A stretch of DNA of 27,128 bases, taken from assembly GCA_023422115.1 (NCBI GenBank), contig JAEZSA010000050.1, forward strand, positions 1-27,128, given 5' to 3'. A program made the translations under genes and the position numbers. Numbering within the stretch: position 1 is the stretch's first letter; every line of letters starts with the position of its first letter. Under the pieces are notes generated by a model. The model made no database searches. It had not been told where the DNA came from and saw only the letters and a list, made by a program, of their open reading frames with translations. The stretch comes from Bacillota bacterium (lineage in GTDB: Bacteria; Bacillota_I; Bacilli_A; ML615J-28; CAG-698). This document shows, piece by piece, positions 16,024-23,988 of this stretch.

Positions 16024-18576
16024 ATGAAAAAAACATTAATACTAATAGCTTTAATAATGGGAATAACATGCCTTTTTGGGTGCAATGGTTGTAAGAAAAC
16101 ACCTGAAGTGGAAGATAATCCCGAACAAATATTGGTTGAAGGAAAAGAAACATACCTAACTGTCAAACAGGGTGAATCTTCTTATGACATCACCGTGGAT
16201 GAAATGTATATAAATTTGCGAAATGAAATAGGTTTTAGTACTGTTGTTAATTGGGCAGATAAAACTATATTACAAAATTTCAGTAAACGCGATCTATATA
16301 AAAAGGTATCAAAAACACCAGATGACTTCATAGAATTAGATGATACTCCTTATTGGAATTTAGTTACCGATGAAGAAATTATAGAGGATATGATTGATGA
16401 ATATTTCAATGGTAATACCTCTGGTTATACAGAAGAGCAAGTAATGGCGATTCTTCAAGATAATTACTTGGAAGAAGTATATGCTCATGGCTTTAGAAAA
16501 TTTGATGATTTAAAAGAATATCATCATTTAAAACTTGCAAAATATCGCTGTGCTGCCGATTATTATCAAATTCTTCGAGAAGCAGATCCTTATACTGAAG
16601 GACAAAAGAAAACATTCTATAATGAAAATTATTTGGTGAATTTTTGGGGAATTATCATTCCATTTAACAGCTATTTGGAAGCGGAGAACACCCTAAAGGA
16701 ATTGGGATATCGTATTCATTCTAAAGATGCGGAAAACCCTACGGATACTAATAAATGGATTAATATAGCAACAGGGAATGAAGCAACCGAAGCAGAAATT
16801 ATTCAAGTCATGATAGAATTGTATAATAAAACAAAGGTTACAAAAAGTGATGCTCAAACCGCTGTTGAAATCACAGAGGGAAAAGAATATTCTCTTGTAG
16901 AAGGAGAGTATGTATTTGCAACTGAGAACGAAGAGAGTATCTTATATCATTCAGGTAAAAATATAAAATCTTCTAATAGTGATTTATACACCCTTATGAA
17001 GGGACTATCTTCTCTTGAAGAAGATTCTGAAAGTAAAAATTGGTATACACCAAAGATTCAATTGATGGATGAAACGAATTATTTAATTCTATGTATTGCT
17101 AAAGAAGAACCAGCTTTATATGAAGATGTAAAAAAAGATATCATTCATGAAATGGCAGTAAATGATTTAGTTGATGATGAAGTAAATGAACATATGGCAT
17201 ATATTCGTTGGTTAAATAACCTAGTCATTTATGATGGAAACGTAAGATACCAATATAACAATACTTTTGAAAATAAAGTAACAGAGGCATCAACGAACCA
17301 CGAAATTTATGTAGCTGTAATGGATATAACAAGTAAAGAAAATGGATCAGCTTTGATTGGTATGTATACAAAAGAGCAAATGTTCTTAGATATGGATTAT
17401 ACATATGGACCTTATGTGGCAATTGAATTAGTGAATTACCATAATTTCTTGTTTGATCCTAAATATAATAATGTTTATGATTTACGCACGGATACCAAGA
17501 ATGAAAGTGATCGTATTCTTGATGAAGCGGCTTGGGAATTAGTTGTAAATGATGTTGTTTTAGAAAAAGAGAATTTCCTTGGTGGAGATTATACGATGTA
17601 TGGTTATCCATCGGGATATGGTTGGGAAAATTTCATGGGCGAAGTTTATGGAGTTAGAACAGAAAAAGAGTTGGCATTGTTGTATTTACGCCGTGATTTG
17701 ATGAACACTTACATTAATAGCATCAGTGATTTATCAGGTGTTACTGAAGATTCAAACTTGTGGAAATATTTCGAAAAGAAAATGCAAGAAATTGCTGACC
17801 TATATTTTAAAGTAACCGGCTGGGGATTGATTGTTACTTATAAAGGTGCAAATGGTGGTGGAACTCATCCATCAACTTGGACAGTAGAACAAAAAGCACT
17901 AGCTCAAGAATTCTATCAAGAACTAATGCAATATATTGAAATAGATACCGCTAAATATAAAGAAAGCATTGATGCTTTGATTTATGCTTATAGCGTTGCT
18001 CCATACTTGTTAGGAGAAAATCAAACTCCTGAAAATTCTACGTTTTCTGGCATTAACATGTCGAAATATAAAACAGCAGGATTAAAACTTTATAGTATTG
18101 ATTTTGGAGACTTTACTGCTGGGACTTTTAGCGCTGCCATTGATGAAGCTGCAAAAGAGATTTGGGATGAAAATCCAACTTCAGAAGAAGTAACATTATA
18201 TGGAACTTCAAGTTCACCAAAATATATTGAAGATGGCGATGGTTACTACATTTATATTAATATTAAATGTCATGATTTAAATAGAATTGGTGAAAACCAA
18301 GAACGAATTATTCCTAATTTAAGCGAGATTCAATTATATTTATCTGATGAAGAAACCGAACTTTTGTCTGTACCACAAAAACAAGTAATTCAAGCTATTT
18401 ACATACCACTTTCAGCCGAAATTGGAACCATGTATAGTGTTGCAAGAAACTTGTATAACGAGCAAAAGGATTATGATTTTATCTTTAGATATCAGACATA
18501 TGACATGGAAACTTATTTAAAAGTTTTGGAAATAGTTATTGAACAAGTAGAATCAGAATTAATTTATACAAAATAA
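16024..18576 (+). CDS. Large lipoprotein with PrsA/SurA-like N-terminal features
   Basis: An 850-aa exported lipoprotein (lipobox LFGC, Cys20). The start at 16024 follows AAGGAGAAG; upstream in-frame starts lie within the DUF2779 gene. After the anchor, residues about 40-190 resemble a SurA/PrsA chaperone arm: ITVDEMYINLRNEIG followed by a long helical stretch and a GFRKFDDLKEYHHLKLAKY segment. Next comes a stretch like a degraded parvulin domain (NFWGIIIPFNSYLEAENTL, about residues 205-225). The remainder is helical, acidic and Tyr-rich and is not recognised. A foldase for secreted proteins is the best guess; it is several times longer than ordinary PrsA. A terminator follows immediately. 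Confidence 0.6.
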   Translation: MKKTLILIALIMGITCLFGCNGCKKTPEVEDNPEQILVEGKETYLTVKQGESSYDITVDEMYINLRNEIGFSTVVNWADKTILQNFSKRDLYKKVSKTPDDFIELDDTPYWNLVTDEEIIEDMIDEYFNGNTSGYTEEQVMAILQDNYLEEVYAHGFRKFDDLKEYHHLKLAKYRCAADYYQILREADPYTEGQKKTFYNENYLVNFWGIIIPFNSYLEAENTLKELGYRIHSKDAENPTDTNKWINIATGNEATEAEIIQVMIELYNKTKVTKSDAQTAVEITEGKEYSLVEGEYVFATENEESILYHSGKNIKSSNSDLYTLMKGLSSLEEDSESKNWYTPKIQLMDETNYLILCIAKEEPALYEDVKKDIIHEMAVNDLVDDEVNEHMAYIRWLNNLVIYDGNVRYQYNNTFENKVTEASTNHEIYVAVMDITSKENGSALIGMYTKEQMFLDMDYTYGPYVAIELVNYHNFLFDPKYNNVYDLRTDTKNESDRILDEAAWELVVNDVVLEKENFLGGDYTMYGYPSGYGWENFMGEVYGVRTEKELALLYLRRDLMNTYINSISDLSGVTEDSNLWKYFEKKMQEIADLYFKVTGWGLIVTYKGANGGGTHPSTWTVEQKALAQEFYQELMQYIEIDTAKYKESIDALIYAYSVAPYLLGENQTPENSTFSGINMSKYKTAGLKLYSIDFGDFTAGTFSAAIDEAAKEIWDENPTSEEVTLYGTSSSPKYIEDGDGYYIYINIKCHDLNRIGENQERIIPNLSEIQLYLSDEETELLSVPQKQVIQAIYIPLSAEIGTMYSVARNLYNEQKDYDFIFRYQTYDMETYLKVLEIVIEQVESELIYTK

Positions 18577-18601
18577 AAAAAGACCTTCAAAGGTCTTTTT
18601 A
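18575..18601. terminator. Bidirectional terminator
   Basis: AGACCT (18581-18586) pairs with AGGTCT (18591-18596) around TCAA, extended by flanking A and T runs. It serves the lipoprotein gene on the plus strand and the anti-sigma gene on the minus strand. Confidence 0.88.
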
Positions 18602-19183
18602 ATTTACTAAATTATTAAAGATATAATTAAGTTCGGTTTCATGATTATTAAAATATTCTTCTGCATAATCATTTTTACTACCCCATAGAATTAATTGCTC
18701 TAAAGCAAGCTCGAAATCCTTGGTATCTAGATTAACCACGATATTATAAAAAGCAAAATATACATCAGAAGATACATAGGTATCTCTTTGTTCTTCTGTT
18801 AAAGGAGAATTAAACGTTCCTTCTGCATCGGTACCAATTGCTTGATCAAACAACCATCCATAATAGGATTCTCGAGTTATTCCCTTTATATCATCGGTTT
18901 CTTCGGAATATTCATTTGTTGAACTCTCTGGGCTTTCTGCATTATCGTTAGATGGATCGGCAAGTTCGTTCTCTTTATAGTTGTTTGGAAAAGAGAAAAA
19001 AATCACAGTAACAACAACGATAGTAGCAAAAGTAGCGATTATTGGTTTCCATTTAAAAGCGGGTTTAACGGGTTCAACAAGAGGAATTTTGCGAGAATAA
19101 GCGGTAGTTTTGATTTTTTCTAAAACATTAGGAATATCAAATTGTTCCGTTTTTACTTCCTGTTTAAATTTTTTAATTTTCAT
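18599..19183 (-). CDS. Probable anti-sigma factor, single-pass membrane protein
   Basis: A 194-aa protein with a short basic cytoplasmic N terminus (about 45 residues), one transmembrane helix (about 47-65), an acidic Ser/Asn/Glu-rich linker (about 70-98) and a C-terminal extracytoplasmic domain of about 95 residues. This topology and its position 4 nt after an ECF sigma gene are typical of a cognate anti-sigma factor. It lacks the zinc-binding H-x3-C-x2-C motif of ZAS anti-sigmas, and I recognise no known anti-sigma domain, so the role is inferred from context. AGAGGTG precedes the start. Confidence 0.6.
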   Translation of the reverse strand: MKIKKFKQEVKTEQFDIPNVLEKIKTTAYSRKIPLVEPVKPAFKWKPIIATFATIVVVTVIFFSFPNNYKENELADPSNDNAESPESSTNEYSEETDDIKGITRESYYGWLFDQAIGTDAEGTFNSPLTEEQRDTYVSSDVYFAFYNIVVNLDTKDFELALEQLILWGSKNDYAEEYFNNHETELNYIFNNLVN

Positions 19184-19187
19184 CGGT

Positions 19188-19694
19188 CTACACCTCTTTT
19201 TTAATCTTAGAAAGCGCCTTTTTATACATGAAGAAAACAGTGCTTAAAGGAATCTCTAGAATCTCTGCAATATCTTTAAATTTAAAATTTAAGACAATAT
19301 GGTAGATGATAATATCTTTTTCTTGACCTTCAAGGACTTTTAGGGCTTTCTCTAAAAGGCTATTATTTTCGACTGGGCTTTCAAAGAAAGCAATATTATC
19401 AATAGGATCGACCAACGATTCTTTTTTTCGTTTGTTATAAACGTTAATTGCTTGATTTCTTGCGATTGTAGAAATCCAAGCTTGAAAATTGGTTCCGCGA
19501 CGATAATACTCTAGTGAATTAATAACTTTTAGGTATGTATCTTGCATAATGTCTTCAATTAGACTTTTATCTTTTATGATGTTATATATTGATAAATATA
19601 CTGTTTTTTGCGTTTCATAATAAATCACATCAAACGCGTCTTCTTGACCAGCAATGTATAAATCAATATATTGATCTAATTCACGAGCATTCAT
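19188..19694 (-). CDS. ECF-type RNA polymerase sigma factor
   Basis: A 168-aa two-domain sigma-70 factor. Region 2 spans about residues 15-90 (core-binding IIKDKSLIEDIMQDTYLKV and the DNA-melting segment FQAWISTIARNQAINVYNK). Region 4 covers about 115-165 with the helix-turn-helix FKFKDIAEILEIPLSTVFF. Length and the absence of regions 1 and 3 place it among ECF sigma factors. AAAGGTAA precedes the start. Upstream on the same strand, 35 nt away, is an SGNH esterase gene, so the three genes probably form one transcript. The target promoters are unknown. Confidence 0.92.
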   Translation of the reverse strand: MNARELDQYIDLYIAGQEDAFDVIYYETQKTVYLSIYNIIKDKSLIEDIMQDTYLKVINSLEYYRRGTNFQAWISTIARNQAINVYNKRKKESLVDPIDNIAFFESPVENNSLLEKALKVLEGQEKDIIIYHIVLNFKFKDIAEILEIPLSTVFFMYKKALSKIKKEV

Positions 19695-19729
19695 AAATTA
19701 CCTTTCCGTTTGCTCACTTATAAAACAAA

Positions 19730-20779
19730 CTAATCATTCTTTTTTTTAAGTATTTTTGAAAAATGTTTTGCAACTGTATAAAAACCTAAATCGGTTAGGT
19801 GAGTACCATCAACCGTTTCTTCATATCCAAATTTTTCCAATAGTTTTTTTCCATCGATAAATTGAACATTTTCATATCTATTGCAAATCTTTTTTTGGAG
19901 ACTTGCATTTTTTCTCATCATTTTTTTTGCTTCCTCACGAAGAAGAGAATCCGGGCGAGGGTAGTGAGAGATGACGTAAATTTTTACTTGTTTATTTGCT
20001 TGAATAATAGTATCAATAAATACAGGTAATCTTTCTTCTAAAATACGACCTTGCTCACAATTCGCTTCTGCTTCAATAATTAAATACTTCATCTCTTTTA
20101 TTGTTGCAATCTCTTCGGAAATGCTTTTCTCTAGTTTAGCACTTCCAGAAAAGCCAAGATTATAGACTTCATATTCGATATCTCTTCCTAAAATGCTGGT
20201 ATAACTCATTCCAGGGCGAGTTACACAACCTCCTTGTGTAATAGAGGTTCCATAACAAACAACTGCTTCTGGATAAAATTTTCCCCATTTTTGTAATTGT
20301 GATTGTGAATTAATCCCAATTGCAAGATCGATTAATTTGGTGTAGGTAGGCAAGTATAAGCGATAGTAGTGCATTTTTTTAGGTAAGTGATCAATAATAG
20401 TTATTTCATATTCTGGTTTGTTAATTTTTGTTGTTGCTAGAAAGATAAAATTACTGCCATTCCAAAAGTATAAATCAAGGCCACATTGACCACAAGCGCT
20501 CATATGTGACATATAAGCAGCAGAAGATAGCTTAATCTGTAAGGAAATAGAAGGACTATCCGTCATAAATGATAAAAATGCTCCTGAGGGGTGGTAAGCA
20601 AGTTGATTAACATTATCGCTGATTGAGGCTTGTTCACGCAAGCGACAAAAAGAGTTATTTTGGTTAAACCAATATAAGCCATGAACTTGGAAATCTTCAT
20701 GGTAATTGTTATACCACTTTATAGAAAAATCATTCTTTTCATTATCAATCATGTTTTTATCAATTGTTTTTATATCCAT
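19730..20779 (-). CDS. SGNH/GDSL-family esterase with GxDLY N-terminal domain
   Basis: A 349-aa cytoplasmic protein with no signal peptide. The N-terminal beta domain carries GLDLYFW (100-106), the GxDLY signature of the domain that precedes SGNH hydrolases. The catalytic domain has block I YGTSITQGG (Ser179 nucleophile), block II NLGFSGSA (glycine), Asn240 near block III, and block V DGTHLTD (Asp324, His327). Relatives remove acetyl or other acyl groups from sugars, so a carbohydrate deacetylase role is likely. The start at 20779 follows AGGTGG; a GTG at 20791 is in frame but lies inside the ribosome site. It is first in line with the sigma and anti-sigma genes. Confidence 0.85.
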   Translation of the reverse strand: MDIKTIDKNMIDNEKNDFSIKWYNNYHEDFQVHGLYWFNQNNSFCRLREQASISDNVNQLAYHPSGAFLSFMTDSPSISLQIKLSSAAYMSHMSACGQCGLDLYFWNGSNFIFLATTKINKPEYEITIIDHLPKKMHYYRLYLPTYTKLIDLAIGINSQSQLQKWGKFYPEAVVCYGTSITQGGCVTRPGMSYTSILGRDIEYEVYNLGFSGSAKLEKSISEEIATIKEMKYLIIEAEANCEQGRILEERLPVFIDTIIQANKQVKIYVISHYPRPDSLLREEAKKMMRKNASLQKKICNRYENVQFIDGKKLLEKFGYEETVDGTHLTDLGFYTVAKHFSKILKKKND

Positions 20780-20795
20780 AATATTCACCACCTAG

Positions 20796-20825
20796 ATTAT
20801 ACAACAAAGAAGTAGACTTTGTCAT
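20796..20825 (-). promoter_or_regulatory. Promoter of the SGNH-sigma-anti-sigma transcript
   Basis: Read on the minus strand: ATGACA (20820-20825), an 18-nt spacer, and TATAAT (20796-20801). It is a normal housekeeping-type promoter and not an obvious ECF promoter. Confidence 0.65.
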
Positions 20826-20853
20826 TAAAAAGAAAAATAATACATGAATTTGC

Positions 20854-20882
20854 TTGCATTATCATAATTAGTTTGCTATAAT
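20854..20882 (+). promoter_or_regulatory. Promoter of the candidate small RNA
   Basis: TTGCAT (20854-20859), a 17-nt spacer, and TATAAT (20877-20882) with the extended element TGC just upstream. The predicted start point, about 20889, falls at the foot of the first hairpin, with no reading frame downstream that could use it. Confidence 0.7.
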
Positions 20883-20888
20883 ACAAAC

Positions 20889-20992
20889 GCAATTCGAAAG
20901 AATTGTACTTATCCCCTACATAAAGCGGTGAATAAATTTATTTATTCACAACATCCCCTTCCTAAACCGAGCTTATCCAAGCTCGGTTTCCT
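20889..20992 (+). ncRNA. Candidate small regulatory RNA with two CCCCU motifs
   Basis: About 104 nt. Hairpin 1 is CAATTC-GAAA-GAATTG (20890-20905), a GNRA tetraloop right at the predicted 5' end. Hairpin 2 is GTGAATAAA paired with its complement (20928-20949). Hairpin 3 is an 11-bp stem (20964-20974 with 20979-20989) that can terminate transcription, although its U tract is short (TTTCC). The linkers are unpaired and each contains CCCCU (20913-20917 and 20955-20959), complementary to Shine-Dalgarno sequences. This resembles the C-rich-motif regulators of the RsaE/RoxS type in mechanism; no homology is claimed. It is not a leader of the next gene, which has its own promoter. No substantial coding frame is present. 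Confidence 0.62.
20964..20992 (+). terminator. Terminator hairpin of the small RNA
   Basis: A perfect 11-bp stem AAACCGAGCTT / AAGCTCGGTTT with loop ATCC. The U run is weak, interrupted by CC, so termination may be partial. Confidence 0.65.
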
Positions 20993-21031
20993 AATTTAAA
21001 GAAAGAAATAAAAAAACACACAAAAGTTTTG

Positions 21032-21060
21032 CTTTTTTCAGGAGTAAATGATACAATTTT
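21032..21060 (+). promoter_or_regulatory. Promoter of the C39-peptidase lipoprotein gene
   Basis: TTGCTT, a 17-nt spacer and TACAAT with an extended -10 (TGATACAAT), ending about 14 nt before the start codon. The ribosome site GAGG must lie very close to the transcript's 5' end, giving a very short leader. Confidence 0.6.
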
Positions 21061-21073
21061 ATCGAGGTTTTTT

Positions 21074-23008
21074 ATGAAAAAATACGGATTAATATTTATT
21101 ATATTAGTGCTTTTATTCTTAGTTTCTTGTAAAGCGAAAGAAAATGAAGATATTCCTGAAGATAGTGAGAATGTGGAGACACCAATAGAACCAGAAATGC
21201 CAACTGAAACAGAAGAAGAAATAAAACAAATAATTAATGATTATTTGAATACTCTTGTTCTTCCAGAAACTACAAAAGAAAACTTAGTTTTCTTAAAACA
21301 AGGGAACTTTTTAGAGAAAGAAATAAATCTTGAATGGAAAACAAATCATCCTGCCTTAACGAGTGAAGGATTCGTAACCCGTGAATTTGTAGATGTGGTC
21401 GTTTGTGTTGAAGTGGTAGGCCAAATTGGAGATGTTTCAGTTACTAAAGAAATGGGAATGGTTATTGTTGAATCTTATGGTGAAGAAGTCTTTCGCGAAG
21501 TTATAGATAATCTTACTATTCCATTAGAAGTTAGTGCAGATATTTTGCTACCAACACTGATTAATGATGTTAGAATCGTTTGGGTGTCTTCGGATAAAAA
21601 TATATTAGATCAAAACGGAAAGTATTCTTATGTTGCTGCCGACACCTATGTTACTTTATCAGCAACCTTTATTTTTGGGAATAACGATGAGTATATTGAC
21701 AGCAAAGAATTTACTGTATTAGTAAAAACATATCCCAAACAAGTTAAATTGGAGTTAATCGCGGAAACAATTTCTTTACCAAGTTTAGTGGAAGGAGATC
21801 TTGTGTTACCAACGAACTTCAATTATGGGGTAACAGGATCCTGGACATCATCTAATGATAAAGTAATTGCTCCTGATGGTACAGTAATCTTGACAGCCAA
21901 CGAAGAAACAATTGTATTAACTCTATGCCTTACTTTGGAAGAAGAAACATTAAATTTAGTATTTGAGGTGAAAACAAAAATTATGGTAGAAACAGAAAGA
22001 AAGTTAAGCAATCATATTTTAGTAGATAAAGCAGAAAATTTTATGGAAGCAAATATGACAAATGTTGAAATAAAAGATGGAAAATTAGTGCTAGTCGCAG
22101 GAGCAACCGAAGGATATTATGAATCATTGATTTATAATACAAAAAGTTATACTGAACTAGTCGCTTCTTGGGCAGCCATCTCAAGCACAACATCAACTTG
22201 TGAATTACAAATAAAAGTAAAAGCAGATAGTGTTTGGAGTAAATACTTTACTTATGGAGTATGGGGCTTGGGAAGAAACAATTTATATTATAACCAAACG
22301 GATACTAGAGTAAGAATGAACACAGATGAAATTTTGTTGAATTCTCCTTACAAAGGGAAAGCTTTCCAATATAAAATCACATTGCGAAGAAATACTGCAG
22401 AAGATGCTTCTCCTATATTATCTTTAGTAGCGGTTACTTTAAATATTGAGAATTATACTTATGCGCCAAGCACAATAGATTTACCAAAAGAAATTGACTA
22501 TGACGTACCAAAATTAAATCAAAATGAAGTCCCAGAGATTGGAAATTCTATTTGTAGTGCAACCACATCTACCATGTTATTAAAATATAAAGGATTTAAT
22601 TTTACGGATAAGGATGCTCTGTATGAACATCGATATATTGCTAGTTTAGTAGCAGATCGTGGACATAATAATCCAACTTATGGAAATTGGGTATATAATA
22701 CAGTTACGATGGGAGCATTCGGACTAGACGCTTATGTACAAAGAATGTATTCATGGAGTGAATTAAAGTATCATTTGGCTACTGTGGGTCCTGTTGGAGC
22801 AAGTATCAAAGGAAACACGGGGTTATATACGACAGGAGGGCATCTAATTGTCGTTCGTGGATATAAAGAAATTAATGGAAAAACATATGTTATATGCAAC
22901 GATCCTAATATCAATTCTCGTTTTGGTACTGGATTGTTTGTTTATTATGAATTCCCACTAGATGTGTTTGAAGGATTCTGGCGTGGAGTTGTTTACGTAG
23001 TTGAATAA
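21074..23008 (+). CDS. Ig-like lipoprotein with C-terminal C39-type cysteine peptidase
   Basis: A 644-aa lipoprotein (lipobox LVSC, Cys19) starting at 21074 after GAGG; the in-frame TTG at 21029 lies in the promoter. After an acidic Pro/Glu linker come about three atypical Ig-like modules of the type seen in the amidase cluster (W-x-S-S-D/N followed by I-x-x-x-G-x-x). A beta-rich region with a lectin- or carbohydrate-module look follows (about residues 310-475), then a Peptidase_C39_2 domain. Catalytic residues are Cys494 (SICSATTS), His590 (GGHLIVVRGY) and Asn609/Asp610 (CNDPN). No ABC exporter is fused or adjacent, so this is a surface peptidase and not a bacteriocin-processing transporter. 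The substrate is unknown. Confidence 0.85.
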   Translation: MKKYGLIFIILVLLFLVSCKAKENEDIPEDSENVETPIEPEMPTETEEEIKQIINDYLNTLVLPETTKENLVFLKQGNFLEKEINLEWKTNHPALTSEGFVTREFVDVVVCVEVVGQIGDVSVTKEMGMVIVESYGEEVFREVIDNLTIPLEVSADILLPTLINDVRIVWVSSDKNILDQNGKYSYVAADTYVTLSATFIFGNNDEYIDSKEFTVLVKTYPKQVKLELIAETISLPSLVEGDLVLPTNFNYGVTGSWTSSNDKVIAPDGTVILTANEETIVLTLCLTLEEETLNLVFEVKTKIMVETERKLSNHILVDKAENFMEANMTNVEIKDGKLVLVAGATEGYYESLIYNTKSYTELVASWAAISSTTSTCELQIKVKADSVWSKYFTYGVWGLGRNNLYYNQTDTRVRMNTDEILLNSPYKGKAFQYKITLRRNTAEDASPILSLVAVTLNIENYTYAPSTIDLPKEIDYDVPKLNQNEVPEIGNSICSATTSTMLLKYKGFNFTDKDALYEHRYIASLVADRGHNNPTYGNWVYNTVTMGAFGLDAYVQRMYSWSELKYHLATVGPVGASIKGNTGLYTTGGHLIVVRGYKEINGKTYVICNDPNINSRFGTGLFVYYEFPLDVFEGFWRGVVYVVE

Positions 23009-23016
23009 AAAGAAGC

Positions 23017-23046
23017 AAAAATCGAATCAGAAGATTCGATTTTTTA
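23017..23046 (+). terminator. Terminator of the C39 lipoprotein gene
   Basis: A 12-bp stem (23017-23028 with 23033-23044), loop AGAA, and a T run. The -35 region of the next promoter overlaps its right arm. Confidence 0.88.
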
Positions 23047-23063
23047 ATAATATGTGTTATAAT
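23035..23063 (+). promoter_or_regulatory. Promoter of the exonuclease-to-reductase operon
   Basis: TATAAT at 23058-23063 with extended TGTGT; the -35 TTCGAT (23035-23040, 17-nt spacer) is weak and lies in the terminator stem of the upstream gene. Confidence 0.65.
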
Positions 23064-23106
23064 TTTAAAGAACCAAAGTTTTATTTTTTGAATAAGAGGA
23101 AACAAT

Positions 23107-23988
23107 ATGGATTATATTGCAATCGATTTTGAAACAGCTAATGCAGAATTAACCAGCGCTTGCAGCATGGGGATTGTTGCAGTTACCAATGATAAAATTA
23201 TATTTGAAAAAGAGTATTTGATAAATCCTAAAGAGGATTTCTCTGAATTCAATATTTTAATTCATGGGATTACTGCTGATAGGGTAAAAGAAGAAAAAAA
23301 ATTTGGCGAATTATGGCCTGAAATTGAACACTTTTTTCAAAACACATTGGTCTTTGCTCATAACGCTGAATTTGATATTTCTGTCCTGCGTTCGCTTATT
23401 GAAAAATATAAGTTAAACATTCCCAATATAAAAACAGGTTGTACATTAAAAATAGCACAAAGAATTTGGAAAAACGAATTACCTAATTGTCGCTTATCTA
23501 CATTGTCAGGATATCTAGAGGTGGACCATCACCATCATAATGCATTAAGTGATGCGTTTATATGTGCAAAAATAATTGAACGCGCAAAAAGAATTAAAAA
23601 TGTAGCTTCAGAAGAAGAATTGTATGAATCGCTAGGATTGGTGTTTGGCGGATACAATGAAAACAAATTTTGGCCATCAACGAGAGAATATAAAAAAGCA
23701 AAAGAAAAAGATGTAGTGAAAGTGATGGCTATTATGGATAAAATCGTTGCTTTTGGTGGAAAACCAAAAACGATGACAAGAAAAGCATTTATTGAAAAGT
23801 TACTGATATCAGGCGCTTTTATTGCTCGCAATATAAATCGTAGTATTGATTATTTTATTTGTTTAGAAAATTGTCCAAAATCAAAATTAGCACAAGTTGA
23901 ATTATATAAAAGCAGGGGATGCAATATGATTATTTGGGAAGAAAAAGAAATTTTGGAGATCATCAATGGTAAAAACAATCATAAATAA
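23107..23988 (+). CDS. DnaQ-like 3'-5' exonuclease with C-terminal BRCT-like domain
   Basis: A 293-aa protein. The N-terminal DEDDh exonuclease domain has IDFET (Asp7, Glu9), FAHNAEFD (Asp90) and HNALSDA (His144, Asp149). The C-terminal part (about 207-288) resembles a BRCT domain: GGKPKTMTRKAF, a central RSIDYFIC strand, PKSKLAQVELYKSRG and IIWEEKEILEII. Similar exonuclease-BRCT proteins are annotated as DNA polymerase III epsilon-like and are thought to act in repair or RNA turnover, not as the replicative proofreader. AAGAGGAAA precedes the start. It overlaps the next gene by 23 nt and opens a run of five closely spaced genes. Confidence 0.87.
   Translation: MDYIAIDFETANAELTSACSMGIVAVTNDKIIFEKEYLINPKEDFSEFNILIHGITADRVKEEKKFGELWPEIEHFFQNTLVFAHNAEFDISVLRSLIEKYKLNIPNIKTGCTLKIAQRIWKNELPNCRLSTLSGYLEVDHHHHNALSDAFICAKIIERAKRIKNVASEEELYESLGLVFGGYNENKFWPSTREYKKAKEKDVVKVMAIMDKIVAFGGKPKTMTRKAFIEKLLISGAFIARNINRSIDYFICLENCPKSKLAQVELYKSRGCNMIIWEEKEILEIINGKNNHK

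Noticed and set aside
20889..20992. 6S RNA, SRP RNA, T-box or riboswitch at the small RNA locus
   Set aside because: No long bulged rod (6S), no GGAAG-type SRP loop, no T-box sequence, and the next gene has its own promoter, which argues against a leader.
23527..23538. His-tag-like run HHHH in the exonuclease as foreign sequence
   Set aside because: It is the natural active-site region of a DEDDh exonuclease (HNALSDA follows), not an inserted tag.
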